Source: JADGGM01 sp027307005 (GTDB lineage Bacteria; Gemmatimonadota; Gemmatimonadetes; Gemmatimonadales; Gemmatimonadaceae). Taken from it: DNA of 46,969 nt. The stretch spans positions 1 through 46,969 of the forward strand of contig DATIEP010000018.1 in assembly GCA_035455745.1 (NCBI GenBank), in the 5' to 3' direction. Positions 1 through 16,510 of this stretch are shown piece by piece. Position 1 is the first letter of the stretch; each line of letters opens with the position of its first letter. The notes under the pieces are model-generated. The model was not told the DNA's origin. It searched no databases and worked only from the letters and a program-made list of their open reading frames with translations. The translations under genes were made by a program, and so were the position numbers.

Positions 1-228
1 GTCAACCGCCTGTTAGGCATCGCGGACGAGACGGAACCGGAAGAGCCCAAGGAAGAGATTCCGTTCATGGTCGGACAGGCGGTCGAGATCACCGAAGGCC
101 CGTTCAGCGACTTCAGCGGAACGGTGGAAGAAGTCTACGCCGACAAGGGGAAGGTCCGCGTCTCGGTGAGCTTGTTCGGTCGGCCCACCAGCGTGGAGTT
201 GGATTATTTGCAGTTGAGAGGCTACTGA
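1..228 (+). CDS. nusG: Transcription termination/antitermination factor NusG, C-terminal part (5' end outside window)
   Basis: The open frame from base 1 to TGA at 226-228 encodes the last 75 residues of NusG. After an acidic linker rich in E and P comes the KOW domain (GQAVEITEGPFSDFSGTVEE, then KVRVSVSLFGRPTSVELDY). In NusG this domain binds ribosomal protein S10 or Rho, while the missing N-terminal domain contacts RNA polymerase. The gene lies 94 bp upstream of rplK, the usual nusG-rplK order. Identification is secure from the KOW motif and the neighbours; the start cannot be seen. Confidence 0.95.
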   Translation, partial: VNRLLGIADETEPEEPKEEIPFMVGQAVEITEGPFSDFSGTVEEVYADKGKVRVSVSLFGRPTSVELDYLQLRGY

Positions 229-322
229 CCAGTCCTCTCCCCGTCGCCCACCACAGCGACGCTAAACACACCGTGGCAGAACCGCGCGACCTCTGCGCCG
301 CGCATTCGACAGCGGAGTACTG

Positions 323-748
323 ATGGCTAGAAAAGCAATTGGCTTCGTCAAGCTGCAGATTCCGGCAGCCCAAGCGACGCCGGCCCCACCGGTCGGCACT
401 GCGCTTGGACCGCACGGCATCAACATCATGGCGTTCGTGAAGGAGTTCAACGCGAGGACGCAAGCAAACGCCGGCACCATTCTGCCGGTCGAGCTGACGA
501 TCTACTCGGACAAGTCCTTCACCTTCATCACCAAAACACCGCCGGCCGCGATCCTCATCAAAAAGGAGCTCGGCCTCGAATCCGGATCGGGTCAGCCGAA
601 CCGGACCAAAGTGGGGAAGTTGACCAAGGCGCAGGTCCGCAAGATCGCCGAGATCAAGCTGCCTGACCTCAACTGCGATACCATCGAGAGCGCCATGGCG
701 ATGGTCGCCGGAGCCGCGCGCTCGATGGGCGTCGAGGTGGGCGACTGA
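323..748 (+). CDS. rplK: 50S ribosomal protein L11
   Basis: This 141-residue protein has the normal L11 length. The N-terminal domain carries the proline helix region (IPAAQATPAPPVGTALGPHG) and the C-terminal rRNA-binding domain the TKAQVRKIAEIK segment. L11 forms the stalk base at the GTPase-associated centre, where EF-G and EF-Tu act. The ATG at 323 is preceded by a GGAG Shine-Dalgarno sequence about 7 nt upstream. Its stop overlaps the rplA start by one base (TGATG), so the two genes are probably translationally coupled. Nothing unusual is seen. Confidence 0.98.
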   Translation: MARKAIGFVKLQIPAAQATPAPPVGTALGPHGINIMAFVKEFNARTQANAGTILPVELTIYSDKSFTFITKTPPAAILIKKELGLESGSGQPNRTKVGKLTKAQVRKIAEIKLPDLNCDTIESAMAMVAGAARSMGVEVGD

Positions 749-1440
749 TGCGACGCCACGGAAAGAAGTTCACGGCCGCGGCCAAGCGCATGCAGAATGG
801 CAACGGCGGCGTGGCTGCGCGCCAGGCGATCGAGCTCGTCAAGACGAACGCGTTCGCCAAGTTCGATGAAACCGTCGAGGTCGCCGTTCGGTTAGGCGTC
901 GATCCGCGCCACGCCGATCAGGTGGTGCGCGGCACCGTCGTTCTGCCGGCCGGAACCGGCAAGTCCGTTCGCGTCGCCGTCATCGCCGTCGGCGAAAAGG
1001 CGCGTGAGGCCGAAGCCGCCGGAGCCAATGCCGTCGGTGTCGAGCTCGTGCAGAAGATCAAAGACGGCTGGCTCGAGTTCGACGTGCTCATCGCCACGCC
1101 CGATCAGATGGGCCAGGTGGGACAACTCGGCCGCGTGCTCGGACCACGCGGCCTCATGCCTAACCCGAAGGCGGGCACGGTGACGTTCGATCTCGCCCGC
1201 GCGGTCAAGGAAGTGAAAGCCGGAAAGATCGAGTTCCGCGTCGACAAGGCGGGCAACGTCCACGCCGCCATCGGCAAGGTCTCCTTTACCGCCGACGCGC
1301 TGAACGAAAACTTCACCGCGTTCATGGACCAGATCGTTCGCTCCAAGCCGGCCGCGTCGAAAGGCGTCTACATCAAGAACCTCGCGATCTCGAGCACCAT
1401 GGGGCCCGGCGTCACCATCGACACCACCCCGTACCGGTAA
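748..1440 (+). CDS. rplA: 50S ribosomal protein L1
   Basis: This 230-residue protein has the expected length for bacterial L1. Diagnostic segments are the central TPDQMGQVGQLGRVLGPRGL stretch followed by MPNPKAGTV, the most conserved part of the family, and the C-terminal MGPGVTIDT. L1 binds 23S rRNA in the mobile stalk and in many bacteria represses its own L11-L1 mRNA. The ATG overlaps the rplK stop. In the MPNPK codons the sequence reads CCT AAC, a reverse-orientation copy of the window-wide GTTAGGC heptamer. Only 6 bp separate it from rplJ. Confidence 0.98.
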   Translation: MRRHGKKFTAAAKRMQNGNGGVAARQAIELVKTNAFAKFDETVEVAVRLGVDPRHADQVVRGTVVLPAGTGKSVRVAVIAVGEKAREAEAAGANAVGVELVQKIKDGWLEFDVLIATPDQMGQVGQLGRVLGPRGLMPNPKAGTVTFDLARAVKEVKAGKIEFRVDKAGNVHAAIGKVSFTADALNENFTAFMDQIVRSKPAASKGVYIKNLAISSTMGPGVTIDTTPYR

Positions 1441-1446
1441 CGACTC

Positions 1447-1962
1447 ATGAACCGCGCGGAGAAAGACCAGCTCGTCAGCGAGCTGACGACGAAAATCAAA
1501 GGCGCTACGGCGCTTTACTACACGGACTTCACCGGGCTCAACGTCAAGAACATGACCGAGCTCCGCCGCCGCTTCCGTCGCGCCGGCGTCGAGTACGTCG
1601 TGATCAAGAACAGCCTGGCGCTGAGGGCCGTGAACGACAGCGGCCTCGCCGGTACGAAGCTCAAAGGACCGACCGGCGTCGTCGTCGGCCGAGATCCAGT
1701 GGCGGCGGCGAAAGTGCTCGCCGATTTCGCTAAGGAACACGAGCAGAAACCCGAAGTAAAGGGCGGATTGCTCGAGGGTCGGCCCATTGGCGGAGCGCAG
1801 GTCAAGCACCTGGCGTCGCTCCCGTCGAGGGACCAGATGCTCGCCGACTTCGCCGCGGGATTGCAGTCCCCGCTCGCCGCGTTCGTCGGCGCGCTCAACG
1901 GGTTGCTCTACATGTGGGTCGGAGCGCTCGAAGCACTGCGGCAGCAAAAGGAAAGCGCGTAA
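1447..1962 (+). CDS. rplJ: 50S ribosomal protein L10
   Basis: This 171-residue protein matches L10. It has an N-terminal rRNA-binding domain (LYYTDFTGLNVKNMTELRRR, then YVVIKNSLALRA) and a C-terminal helix that carries the L7/L12 dimers. L10 and L12 form the ribosomal stalk that recruits translation factors. The start is 6 bp after rplA, so the long leader where L10 regulates its own mRNA in E. coli has no room here. Regulation, if any, would have to act elsewhere, for example at the hairpin before rplL. Confidence 0.97.
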   Translation: MNRAEKDQLVSELTTKIKGATALYYTDFTGLNVKNMTELRRRFRRAGVEYVVIKNSLALRAVNDSGLAGTKLKGPTGVVVGRDPVAAAKVLADFAKEHEQKPEVKGGLLEGRPIGGAQVKHLASLPSRDQMLADFAAGLQSPLAAFVGALNGLLYMWVGALEALRQQKESA

Positions 1963-1963
1963 A

Positions 1964-1985
1964 GAGCAGCCGGCGGAGGCTGCTC
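1964..1985 (+). promoter_or_regulatory. Perfect 8-bp stem-loop between rplJ and rplL
   Basis: GAGCAGCC (1964-1971) pairs perfectly with GGCTGCTC (1978-1985) around a 6-nt loop, just after the rplJ stop. No U-tract follows, so it is more likely an mRNA-processing, stability or translational element than a terminator. It could help set the excess of L12 over L10. That role is inferred. Confidence 0.5.
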
Positions 1986-2041
1986 ACATAGGGCGCCGGC
2001 GTCGGGTCACCACGTACCTATTCAGTCGAGAGAACGGACAC

Positions 2042-2437
2042 ATGGCAAACGCAACCCTGGGCAAGGACGACATCCTCGAGGCGATCGGCAACATGTCGGT
2101 GCTTGAGCTCGCCGACCTCATCGAGTCGTTCAAGTCGAAGTTCAACGTGACGATCGCCGCCGCCCCCGTGGGCGGTGCGGCGCCAGCCGGCGGCGGTGCC
2201 GCCGCGGCCCCGGCCGCCGAAGAGCAGACCGAGTTCGCGGTCACGCTCAAGGAAGCCGGCGCCAAGAAGATTCAGGTGATCAAAGTGGTCCGCGAGATCA
2301 CCAGCCTCGGCCTCAAAGAGGCGAAGGACCTCGTCGATGGCGCTCCGCAGACCGTAAAGGCGGGCGTGTCGAAGGAGGAAGCGGCCCAGATCAAGGCGAA
2401 GCTGGAAGAGCAAGGCGCGGTCGTCGAGGTCAAGTAA
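2042..2437 (+). CDS. rplL: 50S ribosomal protein L7/L12
   Basis: The protein has 131 residues, starting MANATLGKDD at the ATG at 2042. The frame is open further upstream, but that part overlaps rplJ in another frame and is not L12-like. The N-terminal dimerisation domain is followed by an Ala/Gly/Pro-rich hinge (about residues 40-60) and the C-terminal domain with the EAGAKKIQVIKVVREITSLG and LKEAKDLVDGAP segments that contact EF-Tu and EF-G. Length is normal for the family. It lies 79 bp after rplJ and before a hairpin and possible promoter upstream of rpoB. Confidence 0.97.
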   Translation: MANATLGKDDILEAIGNMSVLELADLIESFKSKFNVTIAAAPVGGAAPAGGGAAAAPAAEEQTEFAVTLKEAGAKKIQVIKVVREITSLGLKEAKDLVDGAPQTVKAGVSKEEAAQIKAKLEEQGAVVEVK

Positions 2438-2449
2438 CCGACTGCGGTA

Positions 2450-2481
2450 CCCGGGCGGTGTATTTAATTACTCCGCTCGGG
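2450..2481 (+). terminator. Hairpin in the rplL-rpoB intergenic region, possible attenuator
   Basis: CCCGGGCGG (2450-2458) pairs with CCGCTCGGG (2473-2481), a 9-bp stem with one G-U pair and a 14-nt AT-rich loop. There is no strong U-tract, so partial termination or processing is more likely than full termination. In E. coli an attenuator and an RNase III site lie at the same place. The analogous function here is inferred. Confidence 0.45.
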
Positions 2482-2505
2482 AACTCCCGCGCAGCCCAAA
2501 CGGTA

Positions 2506-2511
2506 TATAAT
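2506..2511 (+). promoter_or_regulatory. Perfect TATAAT -10 element upstream of rpoB (weak -35)
   Basis: A consensus TATAAT lies 160 bp before rpoB in otherwise GC-rich DNA. No good TTGACA is found 16-18 bp upstream. It may be an internal promoter for rpoBC, but only the -10 box supports it. Confidence 0.35.
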
Positions 2512-2670
2512 CGGGTGCGGCTGCCGGTCGTCTCTCGGGTTCCCGGCGCGAATGGTCTTAGAGCCAGCATCGCAGCGACAATCGATTGTTCTTTCTGTGC
2601 TCCCCTTTGCCCTCGCGAAATCGCGACGCGGTGAGGGAGGAGCGGTTTTGCGTCTGTGCGCGGGTGATCA

Positions 2671-7260
<4,590 letters not shown>

Positions 7261-7263
7261 CAC

Positions 7264-11577
<4,314 letters not shown>

Positions 11578-11609
11578 CGGAGGAACGGAGCGCAGAACTA
11601 GCAAGGCTC

Positions 11610-11645
11610 GGCCCGGGCGACCTACGGTTGTCCGGGCCGTCTTGT
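11610..11645 (+). terminator. Intrinsic terminator after rpoC
   Basis: GGCCCGGGCGAC (11610-11621) and GTTGTCCGGGCC (11627-11638) form a stem of 7 Watson-Crick pairs extended by further pairs including wobbles, with a 5-nt loop, followed by GTCTTGTTC. It sits about 30 bp after the rpoC stop and probably ends the rplKAJL-rpoBC transcript. Confidence 0.75.
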
Positions 11646-11703
11646 TCGCCGGCCATGTGTGCCGGATGCATGAGCAGTCGACCAACTCTTACCGGAGGGT
11701 CTC

Positions 11704-12204
11704 ATGCGCGGATCTGTTGTCGGATTCATTGGTGTGGGAGCGGTCGCGATTACGTTCGCGATGCCGGTGCGGAGCTCGGCGTCCGTGCGCGATGGACGGC
11801 CGAAGTGCGGCGGCCATGGTTGGGCGCTCAACCAGCTCGATACGTCCCATATCTATGACGTGGATGTGGACCAGCAGGCGGTGCCGGACCGCGGCAATCC
11901 GAACATTCCGTGGCCCGGCACCATCGGGCAGAACTACAATGGTACGGCCGAGGCCGATATGAAGCTGTCGGGCGATGCATCAGTCGTCGGCAAGTTCGTG
12001 GTGGACACGATGGGCTGCATCGACTCATCGACCTTCAAGGTGGTCTCCACAAGCGACTCGGCGTTCACACAATCCGTCGAGAGGATGCTGCCGAAACTGC
12101 GATACGAGCCGGCGAAGAAGGATGGGAAGAAGGTGCGGAGCTGGGTGCTTTGGAAGTTCGCCTTCTATCGGCGGCACGGATCCGAGGCGCCAATTGGACC
12201 GTGA
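11704..12204 (+). CDS. Secreted protein with TonB C-terminal-like domain
   Basis: This 166-residue protein starts with a hydrophobic signal-like segment (GSVVGFIGVGAVAITFAMPV). Its C-terminal half (about 90-155) matches the style of the TonB C-terminal fold: GKFVVDTMGCIDSSTFKVV, a middle block with SVERMLPKLRYEPAK, then a final aromatic strand. True TonB proteins have a membrane anchor and a proline-rich spacer that reach TonB-dependent receptors; here the spacer is missing and the protein looks exported. A complete energy-transducing role is therefore doubtful, and a periplasmic protein reusing the domain is more likely. It lies alone between the rpoC terminator and the rpsL promoter. The family is a pattern-based call. 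Confidence 0.7.
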   Translation: MRGSVVGFIGVGAVAITFAMPVRSSASVRDGRPKCGGHGWALNQLDTSHIYDVDVDQQAVPDRGNPNIPWPGTIGQNYNGTAEADMKLSGDASVVGKFVVDTMGCIDSSTFKVVSTSDSAFTQSVERMLPKLRYEPAKKDGKKVRSWVLWKFAFYRRHGSEAPIGP

Positions 12205-12230
12205 TCGGTAAGAAAGCACATCCCAAGTAG

Positions 12231-12259
12231 TTGACACACTTTTCCGGGCGGTCTAACTT
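12231..12259 (+). promoter_or_regulatory. Sigma70-type promoter for rpsL-rpsG
   Basis: TTGACA (12231-12236), a 17-bp spacer, then TAACTT (12254-12259) lie about 50 bp before the rpsL ATG. The -35 is perfect and the -10 fair. The leader has a CCGCCC-GTG-GGGCGG hairpin at 12272-12286. This marks rpsL-rpsG as a transcription unit separate from rpoBC. Confidence 0.75.
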
Positions 12260-12308
12260 TATTGTTCTCTACCGCCCGTGGGGCGGCTTCGTTCGCTCTA
12301 CAGAGGTT

Positions 12309-12701
12309 ATGCCGACTATCAATCAGCTTGTCCGGCGCAGTCGCCAGGACGTCGAGAAGAAGGAGAAGGCGCCGGCGCTCCGGGGCAATCCGCAGAAGCG
12401 CGGCGTCTGCACGCGCGTGTACACGACGACGCCCAAGAAGCCGAATTCTGCGTTGCGGAAAGTGGCTCGTGTTCGCCTCACGAATGGGTTCGAGGTCACG
12501 GCCTACATTCCCGGGGAAGGGCACAACCTGCAGGAGCACTCCATCGTGCTCATTCGCGGTGGACGCGTGAAGGATCTGCCGGGCGTACGATATCACATTG
12601 TGCGCGGGACGCTCGATGCGTCGGGTGTGAATGGCCGCAACAAGAGTCGCTCCAAGTACGGCGCGAAGAAGCCCAAGGCTGGTGCGGGAGGTCGCAAGTG
12701 A
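12309..12701 (+). CDS. rpsL: 30S ribosomal protein S12
   Basis: This 130-residue S12 starts MPTINQLVRRSR at ATG 12309, just after an AGAGG sequence. The frame stays open back into the promoter, but that region is non-coding. Family blocks are present: TTTPKKPNSALRKVARVRLT, which contains the streptomycin-sensitive lysine, and the second conserved loop PGVRYHIVRG. S12 sits at the decoding centre of the 30S subunit. The lysine in PKKPNSALRK is unchanged, so no classic streptomycin resistance mutation is seen. Its TGA overlaps the GTG start of rpsG. Confidence 0.98.
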   Translation: MPTINQLVRRSRQDVEKKEKAPALRGNPQKRGVCTRVYTTTPKKPNSALRKVARVRLTNGFEVTAYIPGEGHNLQEHSIVLIRGGRVKDLPGVRYHIVRGTLDASGVNGRNKSRSKYGAKKPKAGAGGRK

Positions 12702-13168
12702 GCCGTCGCCAAAAGTCCATCAAGCGCCCGGTGCTCGCCGACGCGCGCTACGATAGCCAGACCGTTTCGAAGTTCATCAACACGCTCATGCTGCAGGGGA
12801 AGAAGTCGACGGCGGAGCACATTTTCTATGGCGCGATGGACCTGGTCGAATCGCGCACGGGCCAGCCGGGCGTGAACGTGTTCAAGCAAGCCTTGCAGAA
12901 CTTGAAGCCGGTGGTCGAAGTGAAGAGCCGTCGTGTCGGCGGCGCGACGTATCAGGTGCCGGTCGAAGTGCGTCCCGAGCGTCGCACCGCGTTGGCGATG
13001 CGCTGGCTGATGCAGTTCTCGCGCGATCGCAACGAAAAGTCGATGGCCGAGAAGCTGGCAGCCGAGGTGGTGGCCGCGTCCAAGGGCGAAGGCAATGCGA
13101 TGAAGAAGAAAGACGACACGCACCGTATGGCCGAAGCGAACAAGGCCTTCGCGCACTACCGCTGGTAA
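12698..13168 (+). CDS. rpsG: 30S ribosomal protein S7
   Basis: The 156 residues match S7 length. MSRRQKSIKRPV at the N-terminus, the KPVVEVKSRRVGGATYQVPV block and the C-terminal MAEANKAFAHYRW are characteristic. S7 nucleates assembly of the 30S head. It starts with GTG at 12698, overlapping the rpsL stop (GTGA), so translation is coupled. In many bacteria fusA follows immediately. Here a terminator and a convergent peptidase gene follow, and fusA is 31.5 kb away. Confidence 0.98.
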   Translation: MSRRQKSIKRPVLADARYDSQTVSKFINTLMLQGKKSTAEHIFYGAMDLVESRTGQPGVNVFKQALQNLKPVVEVKSRRVGGATYQVPVEVRPERRTALAMRWLMQFSRDRNEKSMAEKLAAEVVAASKGEGNAMKKKDDTHRMAEANKAFAHYRW

Positions 13169-13211
13169 TACACTGACGCCGCGGGCGACACCCCGCCGGC
13201 ATCGCTCGAGC

Positions 13212-13250
13212 AACGGGGGCACCGGACAACCGGATGCCCCCGTTCTGTTG
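13212..13250 (+). terminator. Strong terminator hairpin after rpsG
   Basis: AACGGGGGCACCGG (13212-13225) pairs with CCGGATGCCCCCGTT (13230-13244), a 14-bp stem with one bulged base and a 4-nt loop, followed by CTGTTG. It lies between convergent rpsG and the S9 peptidase gene and may serve both strands. A GTTAGGC-family heptamer (13263-13269) lies just beyond it. Confidence 0.8.
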
Positions 13251-13270
13251 TCCGTGTTCTGCGCCTAACG

Positions 13271-15607
13271 CTAGAACAACGGCGCTCCGGGCCTGGGGCC
13301 ATGCACCTCGTAGCCGGCCGGCGGCTCCGCGCCCAACAGATAGCGGACGAAATAGTCCCACCGGCGCCGGATCATGTACGGCTCGTTGCCGAAGCCGTGC
13401 CGCCGGTTAGGCAACGCGATCAGGTCGAAATCCTTGTTGTGCTTGATCAACTCGTTCACCAATAGCAGCGAGTTGTACGGCGGCACGTTGTTGTCGGTGG
13501 TGCCGTAGGCGATCAAGAGCTTGCCCTTGAGGTTCGCCGCCATGTTCTCGTTCGCCTGGTCGTCGTAGTTGCTCGTGCCGTCGGGCTTCCTGACCAACAA
13601 GCCCTGCCACTTCTCGCCCCAGTCGTCCTCGTATTCGCGGTTGTCGTGGTTGCCCGCCTCCGACACGCCCACCTTGAAGAAGTCCGGATACCGCAGCATC
13701 GCATCGGCGGTCGCGTAGCCGCCGCCCGAATGACCATAGATGCCCGCCCGGTCGAGATCGATCCAGGAATAGCGTTGGGCGAGCTGCTTCATCGCCGCGA
13801 TCTGATCGGGCAGCCCGTTGTCGCCCATGTTTCCGTAATACGCGGCGTGGAACGAGTGCGAGCGCATCGGTGTGCCCATCGCATCGATCTCCACCACCAC
13901 GAAGCCCAACTCTGCCAGCGATTGCGCATCCCCTCGCGACGCCGAGAAGAAGCGGGAGCCTACGCTGCCCACCTGCGGTCCGGGGTAGATGTGATTGATG
14001 ATCGGATACTTCCTGGTCGAATCGAAGTTCGTTGGGCGGAACAGCAACCCGTACAGATCGGTCCGTCCGTCGCGGGCTTTCACCGTGATCGGAATGGGCG
14101 GCTTCCAACCCGCGGCCACGAGGCGAGAGATGTCGGCCGTCTCGAGCGGCATCACCGTGCGGCCGTTCTCATCGCGCAGCACCGTCTTCGGCGGCACCTC
14201 GGGCGTCGACCAACTGTCGACAAAGAACCGCCCATCGGGCGACATCGACACCTCGTGGTCGGCGTTCTCCGGCGTGAGTAACTGAAGATGAGTGCCATCC
14301 AGGCGAATCCGGTACACCTGTACGAAATACGGATCCACGCCCTGTTCGCGTCCCGCGCTGGTGAAATAGATGGTCTTGTCCTTCTGATCGACTCGAAGGA
14401 CCTGCAGCACGTTGCCGGGTCCGGTCGTGATTTGCTTGACTAACGAACCCGACGCGAGGTCGTACACGTACAGATTGCCCCAATTGTCGCGCTCCGAGTA
14501 CCAGATCACCTGCTTGAGGGTGTCGAGCACGCGCCAGTTTTCGGCGTTGTAGCCCGATTCGTAGAAGGTGGCCACAGACTCCTGGAGCACGTCGCGCACG
14601 GCGCCTGTGGCTGCATCGGCAACGCGCAGCGTCTCGTGCTTGTGATCGCGCGACGTCGACACGAACGCCAGATGCGAGGCGTCGCCGCTCCACTCGACGT
14701 CGGCGAACCGCCGTCCGCAGAGGATGTGATCGCAGGTCGTCGACCGATGCTGGTCGGGCGCCATCTGGAAGCGGATGACCCGCGGGCCATTGAGATCGAT
14801 GATCACACGCTGAATGGTCGGTATCACGCTGTCGCCGGGCAGCGGATACTTCCATTGCTCGAGCACCGGGTGACCGACGCGCGTCTCGACCAGGTACATC
14901 GCGCCGACGCCGCGTTGGTCCTGCTGGAACGTCGCGATTTTCTTCGAGTCGGCTGACCATGCAAGGACGGGGCGGTCGCTCTTGGTCCAACCGGCGTTAT
15001 CGGTGGCGTAGCCGAAATCTTTGACGCCATCCGTGGTGAGCTGGCGCTCCGCCCCCGTCGCGAGGTCGCGCACCCACAGATTGTCGTTTCGTATGAACGC
15101 GGCGAGCTCGCCGTCGGGAGATACGACGTCGTCGCGGAGATCCGGTTGGGCCGGTTGCGGGGTGCACCGGTGGCCTGCGACGTCGCACGTGAAGCTGCGA
15201 TGCGCATCGTCGGTCTCGAAGGTGATCGAGCGGCCATCGGCCGAGAACTCGAGACGTGTGATTGGCAGATGCCACGCGTCGTAGGTGCGTCCGGCGGCAG
15301 CCGACAGCGCCGCGGCGACGCGATCTTGATCGAACGCGCGCGCCCGCGTGTGATGCTGGGCGTCGACCAGCACGAACTCGTAACCCTGCGGCGTGGAATT
15401 ACGGTACCAGAACTTGTCCCCGGGAAGCCATGCGACGCGCACCGTGGCACCCGAGACGAGCGGCGCCGTGTTCCACGCCAGAAATTTTTCGGCGCGGGCG
15501 TAATCGGCGGAAGTGACTGTCGCCGTGGTTGTTGCGGTCTGCTGTGAAAGGGCGGCAGGCGGCGCGAGAACGAGCGAGGCGAGCAGGAGTCGTGCGCTAG
15601 GACGCAT
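13271..15607 (-). CDS. Secreted S9 family peptidase, dipeptidyl-peptidase-IV-like; possible lasso isopeptidase
   Basis: The 778-residue protein starts MRPSARLLLASLVLAPPAAL, a clear signal peptide, with an AGGA Shine-Dalgarno 5 nt before the ATG. An upstream open extension is not protein-like. Residues about 60-500 form a WD-like beta-propeller; the C-terminal alpha/beta-hydrolase carries S627 (GHSGGGYATA), D705 (GTTDNNVPP) and H737 (NRRHGFGN), a complete triad. The layout is that of S9B peptidases. However, the propeller segment where DPP-IV enzymes place the substrate N-terminus-binding Glu pair reads DGVKDFGYATDNAG, without the pair. Dipeptidyl-peptidase specificity is therefore uncertain. 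It is divergent from the lasso-peptide cluster; characterised lasso isopeptidases are also S9-like, so a link is possible but unproven. Confidence 0.85.
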   Translation of the reverse strand: MRPSARLLLASLVLAPPAALSQQTATTTATVTSADYARAEKFLAWNTAPLVSGATVRVAWLPGDKFWYRNSTPQGYEFVLVDAQHHTRARAFDQDRVAAALSAAAGRTYDAWHLPITRLEFSADGRSITFETDDAHRSFTCDVAGHRCTPQPAQPDLRDDVVSPDGELAAFIRNDNLWVRDLATGAERQLTTDGVKDFGYATDNAGWTKSDRPVLAWSADSKKIATFQQDQRGVGAMYLVETRVGHPVLEQWKYPLPGDSVIPTIQRVIIDLNGPRVIRFQMAPDQHRSTTCDHILCGRRFADVEWSGDASHLAFVSTSRDHKHETLRVADAATGAVRDVLQESVATFYESGYNAENWRVLDTLKQVIWYSERDNWGNLYVYDLASGSLVKQITTGPGNVLQVLRVDQKDKTIYFTSAGREQGVDPYFVQVYRIRLDGTHLQLLTPENADHEVSMSPDGRFFVDSWSTPEVPPKTVLRDENGRTVMPLETADISRLVAAGWKPPIPITVKARDGRTDLYGLLFRPTNFDSTRKYPIINHIYPGPQVGSVGSRFFSASRGDAQSLAELGFVVVEIDAMGTPMRSHSFHAAYYGNMGDNGLPDQIAAMKQLAQRYSWIDLDRAGIYGHSGGGYATADAMLRYPDFFKVGVSEAGNHDNREYEDDWGEKWQGLLVRKPDGTSNYDDQANENMAANLKGKLLIAYGTTDNNVPPYNSLLLVNELIKHNKDFDLIALPNRRHGFGNEPYMIRRRWDYFVRYLLGAEPPAGYEVHGPRPGAPLF

Positions 15608-16165
15608 CAGAATCCTCGGCGATCGAGGTGGGGGGACGGTTTCACGTTTCACGCTCAGCCGGTGACGCCCCAAGTACGCCGAAGCATGGCCGGGCGATGC
15701 GCAGCATTCGCCGGGCGAGCGCAACGGCGGGACGAATCCGGATTGTGACAATTGGCCTTGCTGGATATGAGGCACGTGGACATGATGATTGGCGGCGCAG
15801 CCTGGGAATAGTCCCGGTCGCTGTTTGCCAGCCGAGGGAGGAAGGGGGTGGCGCCCGCTTGACGCCGGCTCCGTGTGGCGTGTTCGCAGCCCGGTGTAGC
15901 GAGGGTGCGAGGTGCGCATCGTCTTACCGAGCGCCGTGTTGCGCTTTGTGACACGCGCGAACGACGAGGGGCGTCTACGGCTCTGGCTGGTGTGCTGCGC
16001 GCTAGGTTGGCACTGGCACGTTCGGTGCTCGAAACCGGTGGCGGGTTCGACATCGAACCCGGGGTTTCTGGTGCCGAAGTGGGCCTCGGACCGCGATGTA
16101 GCGGTGCTGCTCGCCGAATGGCGAAGCAAGAGACCGGGGCTCAGTATCCGCTAGCTGGGGACTGC
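15608..16165. other. Divergent intergenic region between S9 peptidase and lasso cluster
   Basis: These 558 bp hold no secure gene. A tandem heptamer TTTCACG-TTTCACG occurs at 15640-15653 in the peptidase leader. No convincing -35/-10 pair was found for either direction, although promoters for both must lie here. A GTG-started 80-codon frame at 15912-16154 ends 11 bp before B1; it is Trp/Cys-rich and resembles nothing known to me. Confidence 0.5.
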
Positions 16166-16510
16166 ATGCTTCCGGTTGCGAACCCGAACGTCATCTTCAA
16201 GGCGTTGCTTGACGGCGAAGCCGTTCTCTTTTCGACCGAGGAAGAGGTGTACTTCGGTCTGAACGAGGTTGGAGCGCGGGTGTGGGAACTCTTGCCACCA
16301 GCCACCAACTCCTTCGATGAACTATGTGCAGCGCTGTCCGTGCAGTACCCGGATGCCGATCCGGCCATGATTCGGGCAGATGTGACGGAGCTCATAGCGG
16401 AGCTTTCGCGCCATCGGCTAGTCATCCCGCACGGCAGCGAGCGGACGAATGAGCAGAGTGACGAGACTCCTTCACAAACTGGCCGCACTGAGTCCGCGCG
16501 AGTGGGTTGA
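16166..16510 (+). CDS. Lasso peptide B1 protein: PqqD-family RiPP recognition element
   Basis: Starting at ATG 16166 (GGGGA 5 nt upstream) the protein has 114 residues. An in-frame ATG at 16118 is the alternative start. The N-terminal 90 residues have the PqqD pattern: NPNVIFKALLDGEAVLFSTE, EEVYFGLNEVGARVWELL, then a helical part (SFDELCAALSVQYP, IRADVTELIAEL). In lasso pathways such stand-alone domains bind the leader and present the precursor to the B2 protease and the cyclase. The last 24 residues are hydrophilic and overlap the start of B2 by 62 bp, which ties expression of the two. It opens the biosynthetic operon. Family identity is clear; the lasso role follows from context. Confidence 0.88.
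   Translation: MLPVANPNVIFKALLDGEAVLFSTEEEVYFGLNEVGARVWELLPPATNSFDELCAALSVQYPDADPAMIRADVTELIAELSRHRLVIPHGSERTNEQSDETPSQTGRTESARVG

Noticed and set aside
1787..2041. Longer start for rplL overlapping rplJ
   Set aside because: The extra part is rplJ read in another frame; L12 begins MANATLGKDD at 2042.
12231..12308. Longer start for rpsL
   Set aside because: The extension starts exactly on the TTGACA promoter box; S12 proteins begin MPTINQL.
15753..15794. Promoter TTGCTG-N17-CATGAT for the lasso operon
   Set aside because: Both boxes are poor and the spot is nearly 400 bp from B1; not supported.
13271..16129. N-terminal extension of about 174 residues on the S9 peptidase frame
   Set aside because: A clear signal peptide with its own Shine-Dalgarno starts at 15607; the extension is low-complexity antisense reading of the intergenic region.
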